Of a stretch of DNA of 64,000 bases, positions 53,286 to 64,000 are shown in pieces. The notes beneath the pieces were generated by a model. The model made no database searches. It saw only the letters and a program-made list of their open reading frames with translations, and was not told where the DNA came from. Source of the stretch: Acheta domesticus (taxonomy: Eukaryota > Arthropoda > Insecta > Orthoptera > Gryllidae); the NCBI GenBank assembly GCA_031308135.1, contig JAHLJT010000631.1:222447433-222511432 (forward strand), written 5' to 3'. The position numbers and the translations under genes are program-made. How positions within the stretch are numbered: the first letter of the stretch is position 1; every line of letters starts with the position of its first letter.

Positions 53286-54274
53286 GTTGGAATGTAATTA
53301 TTACTGACGTAATCGTTACAAATAATTTGAGAAGGTCCGTGCTATGTTGCAGGGAAACTATAAGTTTGTTGTTTTTCTTTGTAGAGAATCAAATGAATTT
53401 TTTCATGTTAATTTAGAAATTCAATAATTCCTGAAGGTTGTAGAGATATTCAAGGTGGTGTCCATGCAACTAAGCTACTTTTAAACTCTTTTAATAGGTT
53501 AGTTGAAAAGGAAAGTACTAAATGAGTATCAGGAAAGTCAAGATGATTCTGAGCGAGGAATCACATATTTCGCTGATCCTACGGTCACCTTCAAAACACG
53601 TTCTTTAGAGATCGTAGGTGGACTTCCTCAAATGCCGTACACAAAAACTATCAGCATCAGCACAGCTATTTTAAGTATCAAGGAAAACAATCTTTCCTTT
53701 CCAAGATTCCAACTCACACATTGAATAAATTCGCTTGCTTCCTGTTATAAGGAATGCTCCAACACATTGCGTGAAGGAGTTACAGGTTCAAGGTGAATCG
53801 GGGAGTCGACGTGAATTTCCTTATGGAATATTTACCATCTTTCATTTGAAGTAAATGTTATCCATGCGATTTATTTCATATTATGCATTATTTTGGAAAG
53901 GAAATACAGCACTGCCCGAGTTTATAAGTTTCCCAAAAATTATAATGCTCTAATGTAACCCCGAACAGAGCTATTTATTTTTTTCTTTCTCGAAGAAATT
54001 GCAGTTAACAAGGTAACATTCAGGGTCGGGAAGTGTGGAATTAAATGAAACTCTGTGAAAAGGTAGTCATTTATATGGAGTTCACGTACTCGTGGAGCAC
54101 AACGATCAAGGAGTGAAAAAATCAAAATATCTCGGGCAGACAGCCGGCCGCTCAAGTAAACTAGAGTAGGCCGCGTGAATTGTCGAGTGGCGTCGTGGCT
54201 AGCGAACCCTACTTGAACGCTAAATGTTTTACTCAGATTCCGAATGCAGCATATTTACTTGCCTCCCTAGACTG
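53286..54274. other. No recognisable gene
   Basis: AT-rich to mixed sequence, with stops in every frame. Confidence 0.5.
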
Positions 54275-54580
54275 TAGCATAGAGAGAAAAAGTACCGGAA
54301 TCCCCTCAACCATCTCGAATTTTATATCATGAAATCCATGACATCCATGACATCATGAAATCCAATCCATGAATTTTAAACATTGTTTAAAATTCTTTTA
54401 AGCTGTAGCTTCCCTCGCACGTTAGAATTAATACCTATTAGGTCTGATCTACGGATGGTTAAGTAGACGAGGAGAAATACACAATTTTGTACGCGACAAT
54501 CGGGACATATGTCCGTCTGTATGTATGGTTGTGTCACGCGCAACTGTGTCAGATTAGAAGCTTTTGTGCTGAAATTAGGT
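54275..54580 (+). repeat. Element D-like copy 2
   Basis: AGTACCGGAATCCCCTCAACC parallels AGTATTAGAATCACCTCCAC of copy 1. GAGGAGAAATACACAATTTT then CATATGTCCGTCTGTATG parallels its later blocks. It contains a local tandem ATCCATGACATCCATGACAT at 54341-54362. The relation is suggestive only. Confidence 0.4.
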
Positions 54581-56248
54581 AAATAAGCCAGGATACTGAT
54601 CTATACATGCCGTTCGGGATATCTTTAAGGAGAGTGCGAATTCTCTATGCTGACAGTATTAAAATGTCGCTAATTGGAGGTAAATTTTCTAGCAAAATGT
54701 GAGAGGAAGCTCTGTGATTTTTTTGCACAATGTACACATATCCTTTATACGTATACTAAATGAAGAAAAGTTTGAAAAAATATATTTTTTGATGAAATAA
54801 AAATATTTTTTCATGTGAAGTATGAACTGTTCTTTCTCTATATTTTCTTGTATATTCGTCTTGTATATGATTTTAAAGAACAACAACATATTTTATGAAT
54901 ATACGGTATATGTTGTAAACCCTTTCAAGCATTCCAGAATGTGTTTTTTTTGTACCTGAACTAACTCGCTAGGTAATAACGCGGGCGATTTTTACTTTCT
55001 CGCCTTACGAATACTTTTTATTTTGCGATTGTTTATTGATAAAGATCCTTGTGAGAGGAGTCACGTAGAAAGAAATTAGGAATATTCTGATTAGTTTGAA
55101 AATGTTATCATCATGCTTTTTGTCCATAAAATGGTTTGTCTTGTATTAAGAATATATAGAGACAATATTAAAAAATAGTGAAAATAATGTGAAAAAGTAA
55201 TAAATCACTTTCAGGAATAGAATAACAACAAGAAATACGCAACAACATTGAATGCCTCGCGTGGCCTTGAGGCAGAACAGGTCGCTCGTAAGCTATAATA
55301 AAGGTACAATTAAAAAAATACGATTTCCGAGTTAATGCACTCTCCAGCATTGCAGATTTGTCTTCCTTCCATCAGCAACAGCAGCATATCTTAGAGTACG
55401 GTATTCCAGGAACAAATGTCAGAAGTGTGAATGCATGAATGACGTATTTCAATATCGGGTGATAATTCATTTATTTCAACACCCGATTTTTTGAGTTATG
55501 CCACTACTGCAGCCCACGAACGATATTATTCAGAGCTCCAGTCACAAAATATTAAACAGGTACTCAGTTTCACTGCAACATCATTCACAAGATCTTGACT
55601 TATCGAGATTTTGGTTACGCCTTTGACTTTGGTCAATATATGTGTTAATTGTGTAACTCAAAGTGTACATGGCCTAAAGCGTCGATCTAGTCGTAGAAGG
55701 AAGACAAGTATCCGGGCGCTAGCCTCAATACCAGGCTAATCTACTACTTAACAAATCCCCTTTTGAAAAAACTGCTGTTTTATAACAAATCTTTGTACGA
55801 GAAGAAAATTGAGAAAAGACAGTGATAATTGTTAATATTAATATGTAGCCCTTGACAATGAGAGACAGACAATGAGAATTTGACTCGTAAGAACTTAACA
55901 TAAGACTTAAAACTATAATTTACAAGTATTTACAAACGACTATTCCACTCGTGAAATTAAAATCAATAGTTTTTAACTATGCTTACAAAATGCCCTAATC
56001 AGGACGGTTTATCTCAAAAAGTTTATTGTTTTTTATATCAGATTTTTCTAACCGGTTCTTCCTCCTGTCCAATCATAAACTGTGACTCATTTATCTTAGG
56101 AGGCGGTATACATCGATCGCTATGTCGTTGTCCAATAAAGTACCTATGCACACTAACATAACCGCATTAAGTTTAACGTATTTTTAATATTTAGCGCAGT
56201 TTGGAGCTCTGATGAACATAATTTCATTCGTGGAATAGTCCTATTAAA
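54581..56248. other. AT-rich DNA without recognisable genes
   Basis: Short frames (near 55168 and 55979) show no domain. Confidence 0.5.
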
Positions 56249-56357
56249 ACCACTCGTGCTTTGGAAATTCTCAGATAAATCCCCTCCTCGCTTCGCGAGT
56301 CCTCCTTCTCGCTTCGCGAGTCGGTGATTTATCGATAATTTCCAAAGCACTCTTGGT
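56249..56357. mobile_element. Small MITE with 33-bp inverted ends and GAGTC hairpins
   Basis: Left end ACCACTCGTGCTTTGGAAAT and right end (inward) ACCAAGAGTGCTTTGGAAAT are inverted copies, both followed by AT.T(C)..ATAAATC. Between them CTCGCTTCGCGAGTC occurs twice (56287 and 56308); each is itself a 5-bp-stem hairpin CTCGC-TTC-GCGAG. No coding. The target duplication is not clear. Confidence 0.75.
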
Positions 56358-56374
56358 ATTCCCTCCGACAAACT

Positions 56375-56650
56375 TGACTTTGGGCAGAGGATCAGACAGT
56401 TGTGGGGGTCGGAGAGGTTTTTTTTCTTCTTTCCCCTCCACAGTACCTTTGAGGAGGCGGGAGTTTATTTTCTTTAAATTATTTACAGTAGGCTGCTGCC
56501 TTGCGGCTTAAGCAGCTGAGAAGGAGAGATCTTTGTTTAACTAACTAAAACTAACTTAATTTTAGCTTAAATCTAATTTTCTAATTACTAACGTAGCACT
56601 TTGGCATACCTAACTTAACAGAAAATTTTATTATTTTATTTATCTTAATC
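56375..56650 (-). repeat. H/I repeat family, I-type copy 2 (most complete)
   Basis: CCTTTGAGGAGGCGGGAGTT, GTAGGCTGCTGCCTTGCGGC, TTAAGCAGCTGAGAAGGAG, ACTAACTTAATTTTAGCTTA, AGCACTTTGGCATACCTAAC. The order parallels the H type (GTCGCAGCTCTGTGGCTTAT, CGGCAAAGAAG, TTAACTAAC), so H and I are subfamilies of one repeat. A GC-rich tract follows. Confidence 0.75.
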
Positions 56651-56739
56651 CTACGTAAAACGTTTATAGAAATTGTGATTGAGATTTAACTGAAATGTTC
56701 TTTTTTGTTTGTTTATGGTCGGAGGGTTCGGAGCCTCTG

Positions 56740-56930
56740 AGGAAAAGGTGAGCGGTGGGCGCAGGTGGCGGGTGACGCACGGGATCGCGCGAGCGGGGAA
56801 GGCCCACGCGGGGCTCAATCGCGGCCGCTCCACAGAGCAGGCTGTGGAAGGTCGTTTCCTGGTCACCCCCGCCCTCCGACGCCACTGCCCGCGCCGCAGT
56901 CGGCACCGGCACCGGTAGCACACGGCAGCT
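56740..56930. other. GC-rich tract between I repeat and SINE A
   Basis: CpG-rich and open in several phases on both strands; no domain recognised. Confidence 0.6.
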
Positions 56931-57164
56931 GATTGACTGATTGGTGACTCCGGGCGCGTCGACTGCTAAGGTCATTAGTCCCGTTGGTGTAGTACATGTT
57001 TTTTCCTCGGGAGTTGGCGGTCATCTTGGTGATCTTTCCACGCTAGATGGTGAGATTCGGCGCAGACCTACTATCGGCTAGCGAGATTTTCCCCAATCAG
57101 GTATCTCCCATCAGCGGGAAACCGCCCCAGCTGGAACAAGCTCTAAGCCCGTCTTCGTGTAGTA

Positions 57165-57214
<50 letters not shown>

Positions 57215-57469
57215 TTGGGGTGAGGGTGAGACAAAGAAGAATAGATCACACGCGGTCCGGGGCCCGTTTGTTGGGGTACCTTTCAGGTATTCGCCTCATA
57301 TTGATTGGAGAAACCACCGTAAACTACAGACCAGTGCAGCCGGTCGCTAGAATTATCCTTCAGTCAGCGATTGAACTCGACCTACCTTTCGTCGGGACCC
57401 GAACCTAGGACCTCCCGGTCAAAGGCCCTGCAGTGTTATCACTTGATGCCCTGGGCCACCTCTCCACGT
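56930..57469 (-). mobile_element. SINE A copy, antisense, with expanded TG tract
   Basis: The antisense tail CTGATTGACTGATTGG is followed by CCGGGCGCGTCGACTGC, GGTCATTAGTCCCGTTGG, a pure (TG)n at 57169-57213 at the SINE's CA site, GGCCCGTTTGTTGGGGTACC, and the head with box B GGTTCGGGTCC (antisense near 57399-57409) and box A GTGGCCCAGGGC. Nearly full length. Confidence 0.88.
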
Positions 57470-58389
57470 GATGCAGGTGATGTTTATGTTAGCTCTCGCA
57501 CCTTCTTGAAGACTTTTTGTTGCTTCGGGACAAACAGAATAAAGACTCATTTATGTACAAAAAGACTATTTTGAATTGCAAATGTATATAAGATGTTCAA
57601 GGTTGAAAGATTCATTTAAATTTAGAGATGTGGGGGTCGAAAACGAGTAGATTTATACTCTCCTTTTTGCTAATGAATGTCATTTTGGTTAAAGATTAGG
57701 ATGATATTGAATATATTTTAAAGAAATTAGTCTAAACTTTAAAAAAATGAGAACTCGAAATAAATAATGAAAAGTCAAGATACATGTTTGTAAGGAAATC
57801 TGGATTTTTTTTAGAATATTTTGAGAAGGAAAGTAATTTAAATATCGTGATTTAGTGCAGATTGATCTGATAGCAACAGCATTATTTTAAAAAATAAGCA
57901 AGGAAAGAGCAACTATTAGCAGCTTCATATTTTTCGGAACAAGAATATTAGAAAGCAAGCAAAGAGACGAATATACGAGACAAAAATGGAGAGTTGTGTT
58001 ACGTACGGATAACAAATTTGGGTAAAAAATGCAATAAACTCTGGGTTAAATTCTATGAAAATACATTTTTGGAGACGAATTTGTCATTAGGCCCCGTTTG
58101 ATAGAATGCCTTACAAATACGAGTTTGTATTTTAGGCAGGTAAATCTGATAGAGACACAAACGGGCGAAAATGCAGAATTCAAAGTACTACAATTGTATG
58201 GTCATCTAATGAGAATGTACGCTGACAATGAAAAAAAATAGTCTTTGAAAGGATCCGTTGCGAATGAATGAGGAAGGCTGAGGGAATCTTGGAAGGCGTC
58301 ATCGATAGGTTAATGAAGAATATTGAATAATGAAGTATTCGCGGAGTCGCTTTCATAGGGAACTTTTCGTACGAATAGTGCTGGATGCA
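57470..58389. other. AT-rich DNA, no gene recognised
   Basis: Nothing definable. Confidence 0.5.
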
Positions 58390-58740
58390 CTGAATTACAT
58401 GACATACGCCACTTTGCTGTATTCTTCAAAAATTACATAATGTAATTTTCTTAAATATCTCTCACGTCGTTAATGGATTATTAAATTTTCATTCATTGCA
58501 TTTGTGAGCACAAATGTTTCAAATGATTTCTTATCACCTTTTTCGAAAACTCAAAAATTTTCTGTGAAAATGTGCTCTATATTGCGCGTTTTCCGAAAAA
58601 GGTTCAAATGTTATTTTTTAAAGAAAGGCTCCATTTTTTTAAAATTAATAATTGCACATACGAGCTTTTTTACTCTTCCATAATAATTTTAAAGTCATAT
58701 TTTAGTTCTACTATTAGTAGTTCTACAAATTGAGAAAATG
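58390..58740 (-). repeat. Family C fragment, antisense (copy 4)
   Basis: The minus strand shares with family C copy 2 the blocks TTCGGAAAAC.., CACAGAAAA.TTTTTGAGTTTTCG, CATTTGAA.CA, AACGACGTGAGAGA and AAAATTACATTATGTAATTTTTGAA. Only the internal AT-rich units are present, with no GACGGACA array or terminal hairpin. Confidence 0.6.
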
Positions 58741-59129
58741 TGAAAAAATGTCTTTCAGGTGCCGGTAGATAACTGCTGGGAAGAGGGTGCGGCAATACCG
58801 AGAAGCTAGCTTAGTTTAAAGGGTTCTAAAAATTAAGTAGTGCGAGAAATCCGTGCTATTCTGTATCACCATCAATTTTAAATTGCAGTAAATGTGTGGC
58901 ATATGACTTAGGTGATCATATGACATAAGTATGTAAGTACATAAAATTAGATTATCTGATAATGTTTTCGTGAACAACCGCGAAGGAATATCATTCATAC
59001 TTGGTAAATGTTACAAAATAGAAGGAAGAAGACGATTTTTTGTGAAATTTGCTTACGAAGATTACACAAGTACCTAAAGAGCATTAGCATTAAATATTGG
59101 TTTAGTGATGAAATGTCGTTGGCATTTAA
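58741..59129. other. No recognisable gene
   Basis: AT-rich lead-in to the hairpin at 59130. Confidence 0.5.
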
Positions 59130-59198
59130 AATTAAATGATCACAGGTGTTGTCATTGCCAGCAATGTTGGCAATGACAACACCTGTGATCATTTAATT
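59130..59198. repeat. Perfect inverted repeat: 31-bp arms, 7-base loop
   Basis: Arm 59130-59160 (AATTAAATGATCACAGGTG..ATTGCCA) and arm 59168-59198 are exact complements, with loop GCAATGT. The two near-identical short frames beginning MITGVVIA on opposite strands are a by-product. The absence of any mismatch implies a recent origin or active correction. It could be an inverted duplication, a MITE remnant or an RNA hairpin. Confidence 0.95.
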
Positions 59199-59271
59199 AG
59201 CATTAAAGCTAAGTTATATGGTTCTTTATTAGACTCAGACACAGAAAATTTGCTGAAGATTCATTTAAACG

Positions 59272-59340
59272 AGGAGATCTCAAAGTACGGCCCGCGGACC
59301 ACATCTGGTCCTCGGCAGTATTCCATGTGACCCACCAACC
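59272..59340. mobile_element. Possible terminal fragment of an old hAT-type element
   Basis: GATCTCAAAGTACGGCCCGCGGACC, given here only as its blocks CTCAAAGTACGGCCCGCGG and ACCACATCTGGTCC, resembles the ends of widespread hAT elements with CGGCCCGCGG near the terminus. Recognised from memory; no opposite end found. Confidence 0.3.
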
Positions 59341-59351
59341 AAAGTATATTC

Positions 59352-59544
59352 TAAGGCAGTAGTGCCGTAGCGATCTGGGACCGAAGGGTCGCGGGTTCGA
59401 GTCCCGCTTCTGGCATGGTTGTATGTGTTCGTTCTTTCACCCCTATCATCACCATATCGTTTCATCCTCATAGATACCATAACGGTAAAATCCAATAGTG
59501 GTCGCTAATGACAGAAGTTGATGCGACCTTAAATAACCAGAAAA
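59352..59544 (+). mobile_element. SINE B, 193 bp, with 11-bp target duplication
   Basis: AAAGTATATTC stands immediately before (59341-59351) and after (59545-59555). The tRNA-like head has a perfect T-arm GCGGG-TTCGAGT-CCCGC with box B GGTTCGAGTCC (59394-59404); box A is degenerate. The 3' block GTCGCTAATGAC..GTTGATGCGACC (59501-59528) and AAATAACCAGAAAAA match the 3' end of the I-type LINE at 23828-23868. The head and body are unrelated to SINE A. Pol III transcription and use of the LINE's reverse transcriptase are inferred. Confidence 0.88.
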
Positions 59545-59555
59545 AAAGTATATTC

Positions 59556-61853
59556 AAATTCAATTTAATCACGATATAGGCCGCAAAATTTTATTGCAAG
59601 GTATAAGAATCTGGTTACATATTGTTACACACTCTTTGGTCCACGTATCAGTCATGTCGTGAGTGTCGTACCATTGTGACTTATGTGATGAACATTTCAG
59701 AACATTTCATTTTAGTAATAGGTGAAACAAAAATTGAGCCACACAATAACGTATTGTTGGAGTCTTTCAAATTAACTATTGTTGGATAATTTCATTGCTC
59801 TTATTGACGTACGTTTTAAAATTATTGTTTCTGTGTTTTAGAAAAATGTGTCTATATTTAAATTTTGAAGTTTTAAGATTGTAGCCCTCAATTCTTAATT
59901 ATTACAAATATTAGCTATTATGTTAACTATTTTGTCCTTCCTCAATTAAAATTTAATTTAACAAAAAGGGGATAAATTTCATTTATCGTCGAATTTATTT
60001 TTTGGCCCTCGAGGCTCGTGAAAACTTCTCGTGAAGCGTCCCCAGTAGAAAGATGGTGTCCGACGTACTGTTTACTGCATCTTTTACGTGTTCTACCAGG
60101 CACGAAATTCTAATGCGCTATTAAAGCCAGGCTCGCAAGGTCCCCTACGTCACCTTTAGAAGATGCAGTGTCACACGACGTCGACAGATTGGTTTTCCCC
60201 AGCCATTTGGTGTTGACATGTAAGAGTGACATGAAGTCTACGACCGAACAGGAAAGGAAACGCAAGGGTTCTGTTTCTTTTCTTACGCGCTCGGCAGCTG
60301 AACTAGTTCCTTATACGGATTGAAGGTGATCTTGTGTACCGGAAAGTCGCATCAATAGAAGGAAGTCATTGCGAAGGAAAAGATAAGAATGTTCGGAAAG
60401 AATAAACTTGTGAGAATCGTGGGAGTATCAGTTTTTCTTTTTGTCGCTACATGAATTTCCTGTTTATTTATAACAAGAAGTCATGTTTTCCGTTTGAATT
60501 TTACTGACAATTTTATTCGATACATCATACAAGATATCAACATCTTCATGTATTTATTTATCATTTGGCGAGAATTGTCGAGGAGACGGGACAATGACCG
60601 AAGGGCTGAAATCCCAATTTTGCTGTCGGATCTCCCCAGTAATGTGTGTTGAGATGGAACGAGGAAAATGATTTTTAAAAAAGACGATGATGAGGCGAGG
60701 AATTAGCGTACGTCACACAGTTTTAACTGTTTTTTTGACGAAAAATAAAAAAAAGGGGAAAAAACCAACTAGTGATTCTACAACAGCACATAGTTTCGCG
60801 CATTTATTCTAACGGTTACGTAATGTGCCATTGCAACTTCCACCCTAGTAACACTTTACCTTTTGCTTGAAATCACTTAATGAAATAATGTCCAAAAGAC
60901 TCACCGAAAATTAACACATTTAATGTCTGTAAATTCAAAAGAAATGACAAAACACGAAAACAAAGCAAAAACGCAACTTTTTTGCATTAATTACCAAATA
61001 GAATCAACAAGGAGCCAAAACAACTTCTTAATATTACTCACATCCATTTCGAACCAAAGGTAGAAAGAATTAATCTACACTGGATATTCAGAAAAGAATA
61101 ATTTTCAGTATTGACAGGCAACTTTCACTCTATTAATAAGTTAGAAAAACGTGAAGTTAAGAACTACAACTACTTGTTTTATTAAAACGAAATGTTTGGT
61201 TCTAACCCAAATACATTTAAAAATGTTTTAATTAAGTATGTTTCTGAGTGAATTGATCCACTACCTCACTAAATTCAATTCGTCATTATATCTCGGATAA
61301 TTTTTATTATTTTTTAAAACGTAAGAAAAAAGTTCATCACAAAGCAAGAATCAAGGAAATGAGACATCTGTGAGAATATGCTAGCTTAAAAGTTTGCTTT
61401 TCACTTCTATATTTTATCTGCACTGTCTACTAGTAGGTGCATTCCACTTCTAGAGAAACTGGAAGCTATTGGGAATAAAGTAAGAAGTAAAGAATGAGAC
61501 CATCATTGTGATATCTCGAAAGTTATGAAATATTCATATTCCAACTTATGAATATGCGTGAAAAAATCCTGTAAATGTACTTTGAAGTACGATTATTTCA
61601 ATGCAATACTAGCTAAATTAAAAGCCTAAAGAAATAAACACGTAGAGGTGATGTTAACAGTTACTCAAGACTGGATAAATGATGTAAATAGAGAGATCGA
61701 AAATTATCAATTTTTCCTTGAAATGAACTTGTAGTGGGAAATTTCATAGATGTACCTGTATATATGAAATATGTGCAGAGATACACATGTTTGGCAAGTA
61801 CATGAAATCTCATGTTAGAGTGTGAATCTCTTGCATTAGAGAGTGGCTTGCCA
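59556..61853. other. About 2.3 kb without recognisable genes
   Basis: AT-rich, with a moderately GC-rich part at 60010-60310. No domain or repeat noticed. Confidence 0.5.
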
Positions 61854-61886
61854 TGCTGACAGGATTGCATAGAAATCCTGTCAGCA
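61854..61886. repeat. Perfect hairpin, 13-bp stem
   Basis: TGCTGACAGGATT and AATCCTGTCAGCA flank GCATAGA. Isolated, and no other copy was seen in the window. Confidence 0.85.
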
Positions 61887-63187
61887 AATGTCGCATGTGT
61901 CGCATATAACTTTTTTATATGAAATTTCCTCCCATATGGTCATTGGCAAAAATATTTTGCACCCCTCTACGTACCCTAGAAATTTGTAATATTAATCCTG
62001 AGGCACCTGTAGATCTATACAGAACTCATTAAGTGTTTACTTTTACATCCCGAGGAAATAAAGCAGAAAGCAATTGAGAATATGAAAGGATATGTGTTCG
62101 TTTTAGTGGTTGACGAAATTCAATCGAAAATTCAAAAGGACCCACATCAACGTTTTTAGAAACCACAGATAACCTTCATATTTTCTTAGTTGAAATGCTT
62201 GTGAACAGAACAAAATCCCTTCACATTCATTCACCGTTGTCTGCTGCTGAACGCCTTCTTGAGTTGACGATCCGCAAGAATTTTGCGAAGTGTATGAGCC
62301 ACATGGCATCTCGGGGCGCCTGCAATGCGATCCCCATTAACACCGCACCCAACTACTTCACGAGTCCCATCCAAACGTATCCGGTCAGACAAGACGACTA
62401 GAGTGAAACATGGAAGGCACCCGATGACGAGTTGCTGAGAAGGCGAATTCCGAAAGCTGAGTCATTGGGTGGGGAGTGAAAGGCGACAGATCGCCCGGCG
62501 ATGCCCGCGGCGACGCCTAGGTTTCCAAGAAATTTCCAACGAACTCTTCAAACCACCATTCGAATTGATATGGGAACGTCGTGACCTTGAACAAGGTCGT
62601 TTACGAATTTAAATTAAGATTGAAATTTTTAAAAAAGAACGAAACAAATTATAAATTCCAGAGGGAGTAACACGGCATTTCCCGTACATTTGTTTACTAC
62701 AATCATATCTTAGGAGAAGAAATGAATAATCCCTCTGTAGTGCAAAATGGAAGTCATTGAAGGGTTTCTTACAAGAACTAAACAAGTACAAATTCGAAAT
62801 TTTTCAGGAGACACCAAAAACATAGAGTAGACGTGCAAAGTAATACATTGACGATTTCCCTCGCCTTATATCTTTCAAAATGTTTGGCGCTTGCCGAAAG
62901 GAAATGTCCCAGCAGATAGCCCACGTTATAGGGAATAACTTGGTGAAATATCTCAAAATATGGAATATTTTACTTGTTTGGTTCTTATAAGAAACCGCTC
63001 ATTTTCATTTCCCTGCTTCACCCCACTTGTTATCACTTCCTTGCTACAATCCGTCATTTCCACCCCGCTTCGCCCCCCTCTACCCATCCTCTCAGCTCTG
63101 CACCTCTGTCGGAAGTTCTTCTCAATTTTGACTCATCACTCCGAAACTAATTGCACTAACGGAACGAATCAAAATGCATTTAGTATG
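61887..63187. other. No recognisable gene
   Basis: 62240-62520 is more GC-rich, with a 68-codon frame from 62195 (MLVNRTKSLHIHSPLSAAER..) lacking a known domain. The rest is AT-rich. Confidence 0.45.
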
Positions 63188-63720
63188 AACTTTTACAAGC
63201 GTTCAGACCGCTGTACTTTCACCTTTCACAGGTTTCGAGTTATTTGGGAAGAAACTGAAAATACACTTAAGTTCTGCCTGATGGGGACGGATATGGGAAG
63301 GGCGTAAATTTTTCAAAATTTCATGTAAAAAGTAATTTTTCTATTCTTTTGAAGGTTAAGTTGACAAAATGCGATAAAATTCAGGATAGAGTTGATTTTG
63401 TCGTACATAAAATTCTTCTTTTACACGCGTTTAGAAAACAACTTTTACAAGCGTTCAGAAAATATCGCTGTACTTTCACCTTTTACAGTTTTTAAGTTAT
63501 TTGGGAAGAAACTGAAAATACCCTTAAATTTGCCTGATGGGGAAGGACATGGGAAGGACGGAAATTTTTACATTATATAAATTATATACACTTTTAAGGA
63601 TATAAAAAGTAACTTTTCAATTCTTTTGAAGGTCAAGTTGAGAAAATTTCATAAAATTCGGGATAGAAATGATTTGGTCGTATATAAAATTCTTCATTAT
63701 GTACAAGATAATGAGCTGAT
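63188..63720. repeat. Tandem duplication, unit about 252-280 bp
   Basis: AACTTTTACAAGCGTTCAG starts both units (63188 and 63440). Each continues with GCTGTACTTTCACCTTT.ACAG, TTATTTGGGAAGAAACTGAA, TGCCTGATGGGGA, TTCTTTTGAAGGT.AAGTTGA and TCGTA.ATAAAATTCTTC. The second unit has about 28 extra AT-rich bases. The sequence to the end of the window is AT-rich with nothing recognised. Confidence 0.88.
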
Positions 63721-64000
63721 AAAGTAGCCTAAATTATGCCTGACCAAATAGTCCATCTTTCAGTAAAAGAGCTCTGAAATTGGTTTAGTGGTGTCAGAGA
63801 TTGGGCCGAGTAGACAAATAGACAAAAATTGTAAAAACAACATTTATATGTGTTATTATCTGACGTGACATTCATGAGATTCATCATTACATGACATAAT
63901 CATGTAAGCTTTAAGAAGACAGTAATTTTGTTATCACACCCAAACATTTTAATTTTGATTCTGGAGCATACAAAATAGCCTATTAATATACGGGACCTTG

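Noticed and set aside
59352..59430. A functional tRNA gene at the GCGGGTTCGAGTCCCGC arm
   Set aside because: Only the T-arm is good; the D-arm and acceptor pairing are poor, and target duplications frame a 193-bp SINE.
1..64000. CRISPR array, operon, phage or bacterial defence system
   Set aside because: The repeats are not spacer-separated, there are no bacterial gene features, and SINEs, LINEs and microsatellites show a eukaryotic genome.

Overview
The window looks like repeat-rich non-coding DNA from an arthropod, most likely an insect with a large genome. The evidence is a Jockey-type and an I-type non-LTR retrotransposon, several tRNA-headed SINE families, LINE relics of the restriction-like-endonuclease type, many AAT microsatellites, and no dense or operon-like coding. 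I cannot name the species. I found no host gene, no genuine tRNA or rRNA gene, no CRISPR array and no viral gene that I would defend. The longest real coding frame is the reverse transcriptase of the LINE at 21231-22911. Most other open frames are low-complexity sequence (GC-rich trinucleotides, the 17-bp minisatellite, the GACGGACA arrays) that lacks stops in every frame.

Layout. 0-5 kb: an antisense SINE A, fragments of an RLE-type LINE around AAT microsatellites, and SINE E. 6-9 kb: two hairpins, the first copy of an unnamed family (H/I), a GC-rich tract, a decayed SINE A and a GCCACC-type minisatellite. 9-16 kb: AT-rich DNA with one SINE E. 16-25 kb: the densest part, with a diverged 270-bp duplication, LINE fragments, a GC island beside a palindromic MITE carrying CRE and CCAAT motifs, a hAT-like element, a nest of SINE A copies (one inside another with an exact 11-bp target duplication), a 5'-truncated Jockey-like LINE with a 13-bp target duplication, and an I-type LINE 3' end. 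25-39 kb: family C (a long AT-rich repeat with an internal GACGGACA array and a terminal hairpin), a 17-bp minisatellite, SINE J and another RLE LINE relic. 40-41.4 kb: a 1.2-kb element with about 185-bp terminal inverted repeats. 44-57 kb: GC-rich tracts mixed with five more H/I copies, SINE A, SINE J and a small MITE. 58-64 kb: an antisense family C fragment, a perfect 31-bp-stem hairpin, a short SINE B with target duplication, and a 252-bp tandem duplication.

How the parts relate. The clearest theme is LINE/SINE partnership. Two unrelated tRNA-headed SINEs (A and B) end in the same block as the I-type LINE 3' end at 23.8 kb. Separately, SINE E shares with two other insertions a 3' block containing a small stem-loop in which one copy shows a paired (compensatory) base change. 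These look like two independent 3'-tail recognition systems, and they are the best candidates here for biology worth following. All homology statements come from reading and pairwise comparison within the window; no database was searched.
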